DNA of 64,000 bases from Streptomyces sp. HPF1205 (GTDB lineage Bacteria; Actinomycetota; Actinomycetes; Streptomycetales; Streptomycetaceae): NCBI RefSeq assembly GCF_020400825.1, contig NZ_JAINVH010000003.1, positions 62,001-126,000 on the forward strand, read 5' to 3'. The translations under genes were made by a program, and so were the position numbers. Below the pieces are notes generated by a model. It saw nothing but the letters and a program-made list of their open reading frames with translations, did not search any database and was not told where the DNA came from. Positions 53,984-64,000 of this stretch are shown piece by piece; the stretch's first letter is position 1, and each line of letters starts with the position of its first letter.

Positions 53984-55003
53984 ATGAGCAATGACACGAC
54001 GGCTACGGCGGAGCGACGGGACCGGTTCGAGATCGTGCGCGGCCGGGGCTACCGGCCGGAGCAGGTGGACCGCTTCCTGGACGAGCTGTCCGAGGACCGG
54101 GACGCGGCGTGGGAGCGGGCCGCCCGGCTGACCGTGCTGGCCAACGAGATGGAGGCGGAATCCGCGGCCGTGCGCAGGCAGGTGGACGCCCTCGGCGCCA
54201 CGGCCTTCGACCGGCTCGGCCAAGGCGCCGCGGAACTCCTGCGGCTGGTCGAGGAGGAGGCCGCGGCGGTACGCGACCGCGCCGAGACGGAGGCGCAGTA
54301 CGCGAGGGACGCGGCGGACACCGCGCGGCGCACCCTGCAGGACGAGGCGCGGGCGGCCGCGTCCGCACGGCTGCGGGCGGCCGAGGACGAGGCCGAGGCC
54401 GTCCTGGACGAGGCCTGCGCGCGGGCCGCGGAGATCCTCGCCCAGGCGCGGGCCGAGGCGGAGGCCGTGCGCGGCGAGGCCGAGCGCTCCCTCGACGCCG
54501 TGCGGCAGCACGCCGGACAGGAATTCGCGCAGGCGCGGGCGCAGCAGCGCGAGCGGATGGACGCGCTGGAGCGGGAGATCGCCGAGCGCGAGGCCGGCGT
54601 GGACGGCGGCCTCGGGGAACTGCTCGCCGACGCCGAGCGCCGCCTCGAAGCGGCGCACCGGGAGCGGACCGGGGCGGAGGAGTCGCTGCGGGCGCAGCAG
54701 GCCGAGGCCGAGGCGCGGGCATCCGCGATGCTCGCGCAGGCCCGCGTGCACGAGGAGAGGGTGCGCCGCGAGGCGGAACGGGCGTTGCGGGAGCACGAGC
54801 AGCACCGGGACGAGATCCGGGCCCACCTCGCCCACATCCGGGCGACGCTGGCCCAGTTGACGGGCCGCGCCCAGTCCCCGGCCCAGTCCCCCGCCGAGGG
54901 CTCCCTGCCGGACCAGGGCGTCCCACCGGAACACGGCACGGCGCCGGATCACGGCACCGCGCCGGAGCAGGGCCCCCGGGAAACCGGCCCGGAAGGACGC
55001 TGA
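53984..55003 (+). CDS. DivIVA-like coiled-coil protein
   Basis: 339 residues. N-terminal DivIVA-like segment FEIVRGRGYRPEQVDRFLDE, then a nearly continuous coiled coil (about 45–290) rich in Glu/Ala/Arg (ARLRAAEDEAEAVLDEACAR, EAEAVRGEAERSLDAVRQHA) and a short Pro/Gly tail with repeats of the DHGTAP type. In Streptomyces such proteins associate with polar growth or act as scaffolds; some are annotated cellulose-binding proteins without experimental basis. ATG at 53984 follows GAGGGGCAGAGG. The upstream promoter region (53841–53983) is AT-rich for this genome. Monocistronic. Confidence 0.85.
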   Translation: MSNDTTATAERRDRFEIVRGRGYRPEQVDRFLDELSEDRDAAWERAARLTVLANEMEAESAAVRRQVDALGATAFDRLGQGAAELLRLVEEEAAAVRDRAETEAQYARDAADTARRTLQDEARAAASARLRAAEDEAEAVLDEACARAAEILAQARAEAEAVRGEAERSLDAVRQHAGQEFAQARAQQRERMDALEREIAEREAGVDGGLGELLADAERRLEAAHRERTGAEESLRAQQAEAEARASAMLAQARVHEERVRREAERALREHEQHRDEIRAHLAHIRATLAQLTGRAQSPAQSPAEGSLPDQGVPPEHGTAPDHGTAPEQGPRETGPEGR

Positions 55004-55109
55004 GGCGCGCGGCGCCACCCGCGGGGCCGGTCACGACGGTCGGGCCGTCGAGGCCGGTCATGACGGTCAATCCGGGCGGGCCGGCCGACCCGTCACGCCG
55101 TCGTCCGGC

Positions 55110-55285
55110 TCTACCGGCCCACCCACGTCCGCCGGCCCAGCCGGCTCCATGGAGTCCGCCAGGCCGGCAGCCCACCCATGTCCGCCAGGCCGGCCGGCTC
55201 CACCAGGTCCGCCACGTCCGCCAGGCCGGCCGACTCCACCAAGTCCGCGAAGCCCGCCCAGCCGGCCGGCTCCACCGGCTCGGCC
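55110..55285. repeat. Degenerate ~24-bp repeats between the coiled-coil and kinase genes
   Basis: Several imperfect copies of TCCGCCAGGCCGGCCGGCTCCACC fill most of the 295-bp convergent gap. The kinase stop region (TCAGGCCAGCGGCACC at 55299) looks like a further diverged copy. No response regulator gene is present here. Confidence 0.75.
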
Positions 55286-55298
55286 CGCCCGACCCCGG

Positions 55299-56618
55299 TC
55301 AGGCCAGCGGCACCATCGCCGAGACGCGGAAACCGCCCTCCGGGGTGGGCCCGGCGGCGAAGCCGCCGCCGTGGGACGTGACACGCTCCCGCATGCCCAG
55401 CAGGCCGTGCCCGCCGCTGGGCAGAGGGGTCGCGGGGGTGCCGTCGGAGGGGCCGTTGGTGACCAGCACGGCTATCTCGTTGTCGCGGTAGGCCAGCCGT
55501 ACGTGGGCCTTGGCGCCGGCGGCGTGCTTGTGGACGTTGGTCAGTGCTTCCTGGACGACGCGGTAGACGGTGGCCTCGACCGTGCGCGCGCACGGCCGGG
55601 AGTCCCCCTCGACGGTGAGCTGGACGCCCATTCCGGCGGCCTGCGACTCCTGGACGAGGTCGGCCAGCCGGTCCAGGCCGGGGCCGCCTTCGGGCTCCTC
55701 CGCGGCCGCGGCGGCGACGGCGGACCCGGTCGCGGGCGCGGACCCGGCGGCGGCCGGCCCGGCCGCCGCTCCCTCGGCCGCGGTGCGCAGCACCCCGAGC
55801 ATCTGCCGCAGCTCGGTCAGCGCCTGCCGCCCCATGTCGCCGAGCAGCTCCGCGCTCGCCGACGCCTTGTGCGGGTCCTTCAGCGCCACCGCCTTGAGCG
55901 CGGCCGCGTGCACCACCATCAGGCTCACCCGGTGCGCGACCACGTCGTGCATCTCGCGGGCGATCCGGGTCCGCTCGTCCGCGCGGGCCCGTTCGGCGCG
56001 CTCCAGCGCCTTCTCCGCGAGCAGCTCCAGCTCGCGCTCCAGGCCGTCGGCGCGTTCCCGCAGGCTCTCCACCAGCCGCCGCCTGGCGCGTACGTACAGT
56101 CCGAGCAGCACCGGCGGGGCGGTCAGGCCGAGCGCCATCAGCACCGAGACGATCACGGTGACCGGCACCGACATGCGCGTGGCGTCGCCGTCGTCGCCCA
56201 GGTTGTGCTGGAAGCTGATGAAGGCGACGACCATGGTGCCGACGCCGTTCGTGCCGGCCAGGGCGGCGGTGATGCGGCGCGGCACCTCGGAGGCGGCCAG
56301 GGTGTAGAGGCCGACCAGGGACAGCACGAAGGCCATCTGCGCCGGGGTGACCGCGATGCCGACGAGCACCACGGCGACCGGCCAGCGGCGGCGCAGGATC
56401 AGCGAGGCGCCGGCCAGCAGGCCCAGCAGCGCGCCCGCGCCCGTCACGATGCCCGTCTTGTGCGCGAAGTCGGCGCCCTCGAACGCGGCCTCCAGCGCGG
56501 AGACGGCGGCCAGCGCCGCGTCCAGGAAGAAACTCCGCCGCCTGCGCCACCACCACCAGCCGGACCGGGGCGGTGGTCCGCCTGCCCCGTCCGGTACGCG
56601 CTCCCCCGTCGTACTCAT
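55299..56618 (-). CDS. Sensor histidine kinase (NarL-partner type)
   Basis: 439 residues. A Trp/Arg-rich start (GWWWWRRRRSFFLD) is followed by five or six membrane helices (about 45–205). The HisKA_3 dimerisation helix ERTRIAREMHDVVAHRVSLM carries the phospho-acceptor H224. The HATPase domain has VVQEALTNVHKHA (N-box), GHGLLGMRERV and a short GGFRVSAMVPL end. An Ala/Gly insertion (about 270–300) lies between them. No response regulator gene is adjacent on either side, so the partner must be elsewhere. No good ribosome site before the ATG at 56618. Confidence 0.9.
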   Translation of the reverse strand: MSTTGERVPDGAGGPPPRSGWWWWRRRRSFFLDAALAAVSALEAAFEGADFAHKTGIVTGAGALLGLLAGASLILRRRWPVAVVLVGIAVTPAQMAFVLSLVGLYTLAASEVPRRITAALAGTNGVGTMVVAFISFQHNLGDDGDATRMSVPVTVIVSVLMALGLTAPPVLLGLYVRARRRLVESLRERADGLERELELLAEKALERAERARADERTRIAREMHDVVAHRVSLMVVHAAALKAVALKDPHKASASAELLGDMGRQALTELRQMLGVLRTAAEGAAAGPAAAGSAPATGSAVAAAAAEEPEGGPGLDRLADLVQESQAAGMGVQLTVEGDSRPCARTVEATVYRVVQEALTNVHKHAAGAKAHVRLAYRDNEIAVLVTNGPSDGTPATPLPSGGHGLLGMRERVTSHGGGFAAGPTPEGGFRVSAMVPLA

Positions 56619-56884
56619 GGCGTCCAGACTAAGTGGTGCGCCCCGGCCCGCCGCCGCCCCGTCGGGGTGTCCGCCAGGTGGGCGGCCGGTTTCGCGTTCA
56701 GCCCCCCGACCTATCCTGGACCCGTCGGACAGCGCGGTCCGCGAGCACGCCGTCGGTACGCACCCGCGGGCGCCACCACGTCCGGGCCCGAGCGGGACGT
56801 ACGCCCGTACGGCGGCTGACCGTACACATCCCGTACGCCGCCCGAATGCCGTCGACCACTTCACTGCATCAAGGAGCCGCACCT

Positions 56885-59623
<2,739 letters not shown>

Positions 59624-59642
59624 CACCGCGAACCGCACGACG

Positions 59643-59677
59643 CGGCCCCCGCTCCCGCAGATGCGGGGCGGGGGCCG
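59643..59677 (+). terminator. ppc terminator hairpin
   Basis: Stem CGGCCCCCGC / GCGGGGGCCG with an inner CCGC/GCGG stem and one bulged T, 19 nt past the ppc stop. Confidence 0.75.
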
Positions 59678-59749
59678 TCGGGCTTACGAGCCGGGAGGGC
59701 CCGGAGGCCCGGAAGCCGTCGGGCTCGCGGACCGGGAGGGGCCGCAGGA

Positions 59750-59820
59750 GCGGGGGTCTGAAATGCTGCCGTGTATGTGTGGGCCGCCAGGCCCGTAAAT
59801 ATACGATTTCAGACCCCCGC
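59750..59820. repeat. 71-bp imperfect palindrome between convergent ppc and tetR
   Basis: Outer 15-bp perfect arms GCGGGGGTCTGAAAT (59750–59764) and ATTTCAGACCCCCGC (59806–59820). Inside are GTAT/ATAC and a GGGCC–GCCA–GGCCC hairpin. The centre is markedly AT-rich for this genome. Probably a bidirectional terminator or a structured RNA element. Confidence 0.85.
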
Positions 59821-59851
59821 GCCGCAGACCACGACCCCTCACGGAAAACCC

Positions 59852-60541
59852 TCAGTTCTTGCGGTGCCCGATCAGCCGCGGCTCGGTCTCCAGGCCGGAC
59901 AGCCCGTTCCAGGAGAGGTTGACCAGGTGGGCGGCGACCTCGGCCTTCTTGGGGCGCTGGGCGTCGAGCCACCACTGGCCGGTCAGCGCCACCATGCCCA
60001 CGAGCGCCTGGGCGTACAGCGGGGCGAGCTTGGGGTCGAAGCCGCGCTGTTTGAACTCGTGGCCCAGGATGTCCTCCACCTGGGTGGCGATGTCGCTGAT
60101 CAGCGAGGCGAAGGTGCCGGTCGACTGGGCCACCGGGGAGTCGCGGACCAGGATCCGGAAGCCGTCGGTGTACTGCTCGATGTAGTCGAGAAGGGCGAAG
60201 GCGGCCTGTTCCAGCAGCTCGCGCGGGTGGCCGCCGGTGAGCGCGCCGGTGACCATGTCCAGCAGCCGCCCCATCTCGCGGTCGACGACGACCGCGTAGA
60301 GCCCCTCCTTGCCGCCGAAGTGCTCGTAGACGACGGGTTTGGACACGCTCGCCTTGTGGGCGATCTCCTCCACCGAGGTGCCCTCGAAGCCTCTCTCGGC
60401 GAACAGGGTCCGCCCGATGTCGAGGAGCTGCTCGCGCCGCTCCTTGCCGGTCATCCGGACCCGTCGCCCGCGCCGCGCGGCCGGTCCCCCGGCGGCGGCG
60501 GTGACGCCGCCGCCTCCCCTGCCGTCTCGTGGGTCGCTCAC
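59852..60541 (-). CDS. TetR-family regulator, probable repressor of the desaturase
   Basis: 229 residues. After a Gly/Arg-rich ~28-residue leader the TetR DNA-binding domain is clear: RREQLLDIGRTLFAERGFEG, then TSVEEIAHKASVSKPVVYEH and FGGKEGLYAVVV. The C-terminal ligand domain includes LLDYIEQYTDGFRILVRDSP and LVGMVALTGQWWLDAQ. GTG start 7 bp after the desaturase stop, so it is the second gene of that operon. It likely senses acyl-CoA and binds the palindrome upstream of the operon, by analogy with other TetR–desaturase pairs. Confidence 0.9.
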   Translation of the reverse strand: MSDPRDGRGGGGVTAAAGGPAARRGRRVRMTGKERREQLLDIGRTLFAERGFEGTSVEEIAHKASVSKPVVYEHFGGKEGLYAVVVDREMGRLLDMVTGALTGGHPRELLEQAAFALLDYIEQYTDGFRILVRDSPVAQSTGTFASLISDIATQVEDILGHEFKQRGFDPKLAPLYAQALVGMVALTGQWWLDAQRPKKAEVAAHLVNLSWNGLSGLETEPRLIGHRKN

Positions 60542-60548
60542 ATCCCCA

Positions 60549-61553
60549 TCATGCCGCTTCTTTGATTTCCTCTTTACGCGGGGCGTCGGTGCGCCGGGAC
60601 TCGATCCGCGCGGCGTCCGGCCAGCGCACGTCGTACGCCCAGCCGGCCTGCTCGAACCAGCGGATGACGCGGGCGCTGGAGTCGATCTGGCCGCGCATCA
60701 CGCCGTGCCGGGCCGAGGTGGGGTCGGCGTGGTGCAGGTTGTGCCAGGACTCGCCGCAGGACAGGACGGCCAGCCACCAGACGTTGCCGGAGCGGTCGCG
60801 GGACTTGAAGGGGCGCTTGCCGACCGCGTGGCAGATGGAGTTGATCGACCAGGTCACGTGGTGCAGCAGCGCGATCCTGACCAGGGAGCCCCAGAAGAAG
60901 GCGGTGAAGGCGCCGTACCACGACATGGTCACCAGGCCGCCGACCAGGGGCGGCAGCAGCAGCGAGACCATGGTCCAGAACCAGAAGTCGCGGGAGATGC
61001 GGCGGATGGCCGGGTCCTTGATCAGGTCGGGCGCGTACTTCTGCTGCGGGGTCTGCTCCTCGTCGAACAGCCAGCCCATGTGCGCCCACCACAGGCCCTT
61101 CATCAGGGCGGGGACGCTCTCGCCGTACCGCCAGGGGCTGTGCGGGTCGCCCTCGGCGTCGCTGAACTTGTGGTGCCTGCGGTGGTCGGCGACCCAGCGC
61201 ACGATCGGGCCCTCGACGGCCAGCGAGCCGGCGATCGCCAGGGCGATCCGCAGCGGGCGCTTGGCCTTGAAGGAGCCGTGGGTGAAGTAGCGGTGGAAGC
61301 CGATGGTGATGCCGTGGCAGCCGAGGAAGTACATGCCGACCATCAGGCCGACGTCGAGCCAGCTCAGGCCGCGGCCCCAGGCCAGCGGCACGGCCGCGGC
61401 GAGCGCCAGGAACGGGATGCAGATGAACAGCAGCAGCGTGATCTGTTCGATCGACCGCTTGCTCTCGCCGCCTCTGGTGGCGAGCGGCACCTGCCCCTCG
61501 CCCGAGGGCCCGGGTTCCCGGGACTCCTTGATCACGTCCGTCTGTGTGGTCAT
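60549..61553 (-). CDS. Acyl-CoA/fatty-acid delta-9-type desaturase
   Basis: 334-residue membrane di-iron desaturase. Three histidine boxes: HRYFTH (87–92), HRRHH (124–128) and HNLHH (about 262–266), plus WWAHMGWLF typical of the family. Hydrophobic pairs at about 36–58, 66–84, 103–118 and 195–225 form the membrane core. It introduces a double bond in acyl chains to adjust membrane fluidity. The ATG at 61553 has AAGGGACAG upstream. Operon with the TetR gene. Confidence 0.93.
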   Translation of the reverse strand: MTTQTDVIKESREPGPSGEGQVPLATRGGESKRSIEQITLLLFICIPFLALAAAVPLAWGRGLSWLDVGLMVGMYFLGCHGITIGFHRYFTHGSFKAKRPLRIALAIAGSLAVEGPIVRWVADHRRHHKFSDAEGDPHSPWRYGESVPALMKGLWWAHMGWLFDEEQTPQQKYAPDLIKDPAIRRISRDFWFWTMVSLLLPPLVGGLVTMSWYGAFTAFFWGSLVRIALLHHVTWSINSICHAVGKRPFKSRDRSGNVWWLAVLSCGESWHNLHHADPTSARHGVMRGQIDSSARVIRWFEQAGWAYDVRWPDAARIESRRTDAPRKEEIKEAA

Positions 61554-61609
61554 GTCTGTCCCTTGTCGGAAGTGGTTGTGGCCAGGTCGGGCCGGTTGCG
61601 CCCGGAACC

Positions 61610-61621
61610 TACGGCTCCGTA
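61610..61621. promoter_or_regulatory. Candidate TetR operator before the desaturase
   Basis: TACGGCTCCGTA (arms TACGG/CCGTA), 57 bp upstream of the desaturase ATG. On the minus strand it directly follows -10-like TACTTA spaced 17 bp from TTGCGC, so bound repressor would block the promoter. Confidence 0.55.
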
Positions 61622-61791
61622 AGTATTGCAGTGGCGCGGGCCGCGCAACAGGACCACCTGGGGCGTGGCCCATGAGCGCAGTTCTACCCCGGATCCGGGC
61701 GGATCACCGTCGCGGCGACCCCGACTCGTACGGCATGATGGTGCCGTCCAGCCCGCCGGGGCCCGGGAACGGGCCGGACACGCCGGGTTGA

Positions 61792-61863
61792 TCCGCCGTG
61801 GTGTAATTGGCAGCACTGGGGCTTTTGGTGCCTTAAGTCCGGGTTCGAGTCCTGGCGGCGGAG
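61792..61863 (+). tRNA. tRNA-Gln(UUG)
   Basis: 72-nt tRNA. Acceptor TCCGCCG pairs with CGGCGGA, discriminator G. Anticodon arm GGGGC-TTTTGGT-GCCTT gives anticodon TTG (with two G·U pairs, as in other tRNA-Gln). T-loop GTTCGAGTC. CCA not encoded. Confidence 0.96.
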
Positions 61864-61966
61864 CGGAGAACGGCCCCCGGCCGGCAACCGGGCGGCAGGT
61901 GCACCGGGCCCCCGGCCCCTCGGTAAGCTGCGGATGTCCAACACCTGAAGCCGAGGAGTCTCCCCC

Positions 61967-63427
61967 GTGAGCCCCAACCGCCCGGCTGCCGTCGTCATCC
62001 TCGCCGCGGGTGAGGGCACGCGCATGAAGTCGGCCACCCCGAAGGTCCTGCACCCCGTCTGCGGCCGTTCCCTGGTCGGCCATGTCGTCGCGGCCTCCCG
62101 CGCGCTGGACCCCGAACACCTCGTCGTGGTCGTCGGCCACGGCCGCGAGCAGGTCGCCGAGCACCTCGCCGCCATCGACCCGGACGCGCGGACCGCCGTC
62201 CAGCACGAGCAGCTCGGCACCGGCCACGCGGTCCGCACCGCGCTGGACGAACTCGCCCGGCAGGGCGTGGCGCTGCCCGAGCGGGGCACGGTCGTGGTCA
62301 CGTACGGGGACACCCCGCTGCTCACCACCGCCACCCTGACCGCCCTGGTCGCCGCCCACGAGGCGGACCGCAACGCGGTCACCGTCCTGACCGCCGAGGT
62401 CCCCGACCCCACCGGCTACGGCCGCATCGTGCGCGGCGCCGACGGCACGGTCACCGCGATCGTCGAGCAGAAGGACGCCGACGAGGCGCAGCGCGCGATC
62501 ACCGAGATCAACTCCGGGGTGTACGCCTACGAGGCGGGGCTGCTCGCCCAGGCGCTCGGCAAGGTCACCACGGACAACGCGCAGGGCGAGGAGTACCTCA
62601 CCGACACCCTGGCGATCCTGCGCGCCGACGGCCACGCGGTGGGCGCCCACACCGCCGCCGACCACCGCGAGATCGCGGGCGTGAACAACCGGGTGCAGCT
62701 CGCCGAGGCCCGCCGGGTGCTCAACGACCGGCTGCTGACCGCGGCCATGCTGGACGGCGTCACCGTCGTCGACCCGGCCACGACGTGGGTCGACGCCACC
62801 GTGACCTTCGCGCCCGACGCCGTGATCCACCCGGGCACCCAGCTGCACGGCGCCACCTCGGTCGGCGAGGGCGCGCAGGTCGGGCCCAACTGCACGCTCA
62901 CCGACACCGCGGTCGGGGCCGGCGCGAAGGTGTCCAACACCGTCGCCGACCAGGCCGAGATCGGCGAGGGCGCGAGCGTGGGCCCCTTCGCGTACCTGCG
63001 CCCCGGCACCAGGCTGGGCGCCAAGGCCAAGGCCGGCACCTACGTGGAGATGAAGAACGCCGTCATCGGCGAGGGCACCAAGGTGCCGCACCTGAGCTAC
63101 GTGGGCGACGCCACCATCGGCGAGTACACCAACATCGGCGCGGCCAGCGTCTTCGTGAACTACGACGGCGAGGCCAAGCACCACACCACGATCGGCAGTT
63201 ACTGCAAGACGGGCTCGGACAACATGTTCGTCGCGCCCGTGAACGTCGGCGACGGCGCCTACACCGCGGCCGGCTCGGTGATCACCAAGGACGTACCGGC
63301 CGGTTCGCTGGCCGTCGCGCGCGGCCAGCAGCGCAACATCGAGGGCTGGGTGGCCCGCAAGCGCCCCGGCAGCGCCGCGGCGCAGGCCGCCGAGCGGGCA
63401 CGCGGGGAGACGTCGCAGGCGGAGTGA
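61967..63427 (+). CDS. glmU: Bifunctional GlmU (GlcN-1-P acetyltransferase / UDP-GlcNAc pyrophosphorylase)
   Basis: 486 residues, making UDP-N-acetylglucosamine for peptidoglycan. N-terminal uridyltransferase: [54 protein letters not shown]-terminal left-handed beta-helix acetyltransferase from about residue 255 with hexapeptide repeats, [62 protein letters not shown] ~30-residue Ala/Arg tail is typical of actinobacteria. GTG start with GAGGAG about 10 nt upstream. Follows tRNA-Gln and is upstream of prs, a widespread order. Confidence 0.96.
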   Translation: MSPNRPAAVVILAAGEGTRMKSATPKVLHPVCGRSLVGHVVAASRALDPEHLVVVVGHGREQVAEHLAAIDPDARTAVQHEQLGTGHAVRTALDELARQGVALPERGTVVVTYGDTPLLTTATLTALVAAHEADRNAVTVLTAEVPDPTGYGRIVRGADGTVTAIVEQKDADEAQRAITEINSGVYAYEAGLLAQALGKVTTDNAQGEEYLTDTLAILRADGHAVGAHTAADHREIAGVNNRVQLAEARRVLNDRLLTAAMLDGVTVVDPATTWVDATVTFAPDAVIHPGTQLHGATSVGEGAQVGPNCTLTDTAVGAGAKVSNTVADQAEIGEGASVGPFAYLRPGTRLGAKAKAGTYVEMKNAVIGEGTKVPHLSYVGDATIGEYTNIGAASVFVNYDGEAKHHTTIGSYCKTGSDNMFVAPVNVGDGAYTAAGSVITKDVPAGSLAVARGQQRNIEGWVARKRPGSAAAQAAERARGETSQAE

Positions 63428-63566
63428 GGGTGGTCTCACGGGCGTCCCGAGGTGCACAGGTGCGCCGGATCGGGCGTACCGTGTGTGGTGCACACAATTC
63501 CGCCAGCACGCCCGACTCGGGGCGTCGCTGTGTCGAACACCAGTCGAACACATAGGAGACGGTGCA

Positions 63567-64000
63567 GTGACCGGGATCAAGACGACCGGTGAGAGGAAGC
63601 TGATGCTCTTCTCCGGCCGCGCCCACCCCGATCTGGCGGAGGCGGTGGCACGCGAGCTGGGCGTGGAACTCACGCCCACCCGCGCTTTCGACTTCGCCAA
63701 CGGCGAGATCTACGTCCGCTTCGAGGAGTCGGCCCGCGGGGCGGACTGCTTCCTGATCCAGAGCCACACCAATCCCATCAACCAGTGGGTCATGGAACAG
63801 CTCATCATGATCGACGCTCTGAAGCGGGCCTCCGCGCGGAGCATCACCGTGATCGTGCCGTTCTACGGCTACGCCCGGCAGGACAAGAAGCACCGCGGCC
63901 GCGAGCCGATCTCGGCGCGGCTGGTGGCGGACCTGTTCAAGACCGCGGGCGCCGACCGTATCCTCACCGTCGACCTGCACACCGACCAGATCCAGGGCTT
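63567..64000 (+). CDS. prs: Ribose-phosphate pyrophosphokinase, 5' part (runs off the window)
   Basis: The first 144 codons of PRPP synthetase, which makes PRPP from ribose-5-phosphate and ATP for nucleotide, His and Trp synthesis. Seen: LMLFSGRAHPDLAEAVAREL, FANGEIYVRFEESARG, CFLIQSHTNPINQWVMEQLI, IVPFYGYARQDKKHRGREPI (the flexible-loop/ATP-binding region) and RILTVDLHTDQIQGF. GTG at 63567 has AGGAG 9 nt upstream. The 139-bp gap after glmU carries GTGTCGAACACCAGTCGAAC-type repeats near the start and may hold its own promoter. Confidence 0.95.
   Translation, partial: MTGIKTTGERKLMLFSGRAHPDLAEAVARELGVELTPTRAFDFANGEIYVRFEESARGADCFLIQSHTNPINQWVMEQLIMIDALKRASARSITVIVPFYGYARQDKKHRGREPISARLVADLFKTAGADRILTVDLHTDQIQG

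Overview
The window is a high-GC actinobacterial chromosome segment, almost certainly Streptomyces or a close relative such as Kitasatospora. Evidence: very strong G/C third-position bias, many GTG starts, GGAG-type ribosome sites, and a gene order (cbs – thiolase – ndh – ppx – divIC – eno – rpf – mazG – mfd – ppc – glmU – prs) that I recognise from Streptomyces core genomes. There is no insertion sequence, integrase, prophage or CRISPR array; this is mostly conserved chromosome with a few accessory-looking genes.

Layout. 1–4.9 kb: partial RpiR-type regulator, MMPL exporter, MatB-like malonyl-CoA synthetase, small membrane protein. 5.3–12.6 kb: cystathionine beta-synthase, SGNH esterase, thiolase, small unknowns, a Bax-inhibitor-1-like protein. 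13–14 kb: Prim-Pol protein convergent with a tRNA-Leu(UAA), i.e. bldA, the tRNA for the rare TTA codon. 14.4–21.6 kb: cyclopropane-fatty-acid-synthase-like methyltransferase, type II NADH dehydrogenase with Rex-operator-like sites, and the leftward run eno–divIC–DUF501–ppx. 21.7–24.1 kb: two Rpf/LysM cell-wall hydrolases, the first behind a c-di-AMP (ydaO-type) riboswitch. 24.3–29.5 kb: mazG–endonuclease V–P450 operon, SurA-like lipoprotein, HNH lipoprotein. 29.6–38.9 kb: Ser/Thr kinase coupled to a membrane protein, solitary N6-adenine methylase, lipoproteins, DUF2079 and TolB-like proteins. 39–46.4 kb: mfd and a MacB/FtsX-type ABC exporter. 46.8–53.8 kb: two deaminase-fold proteins with SUKH-family immunity-type proteins and two paralogous lipoproteins; this is the most unusual part. 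54–64 kb: DivIVA-like coiled-coil protein, histidine kinase, ppc, TetR–desaturase operon, tRNA-Gln(UUG), glmU and the start of prs.

Themes. Several genes concern cell wall and polar growth (rpf pair, divIC, DivIVA-like, glmU), redox (ndh with Rex sites) and nucleotide/DNA hygiene (mazG, nfi, mfd). A recurrent sequence-level oddity is short tandem repeats that overlap the stop codons of at least five unrelated genes. Many perfect hairpins separate transcription units and are listed as terminators; they lack U-tracts, as is usual in this group.
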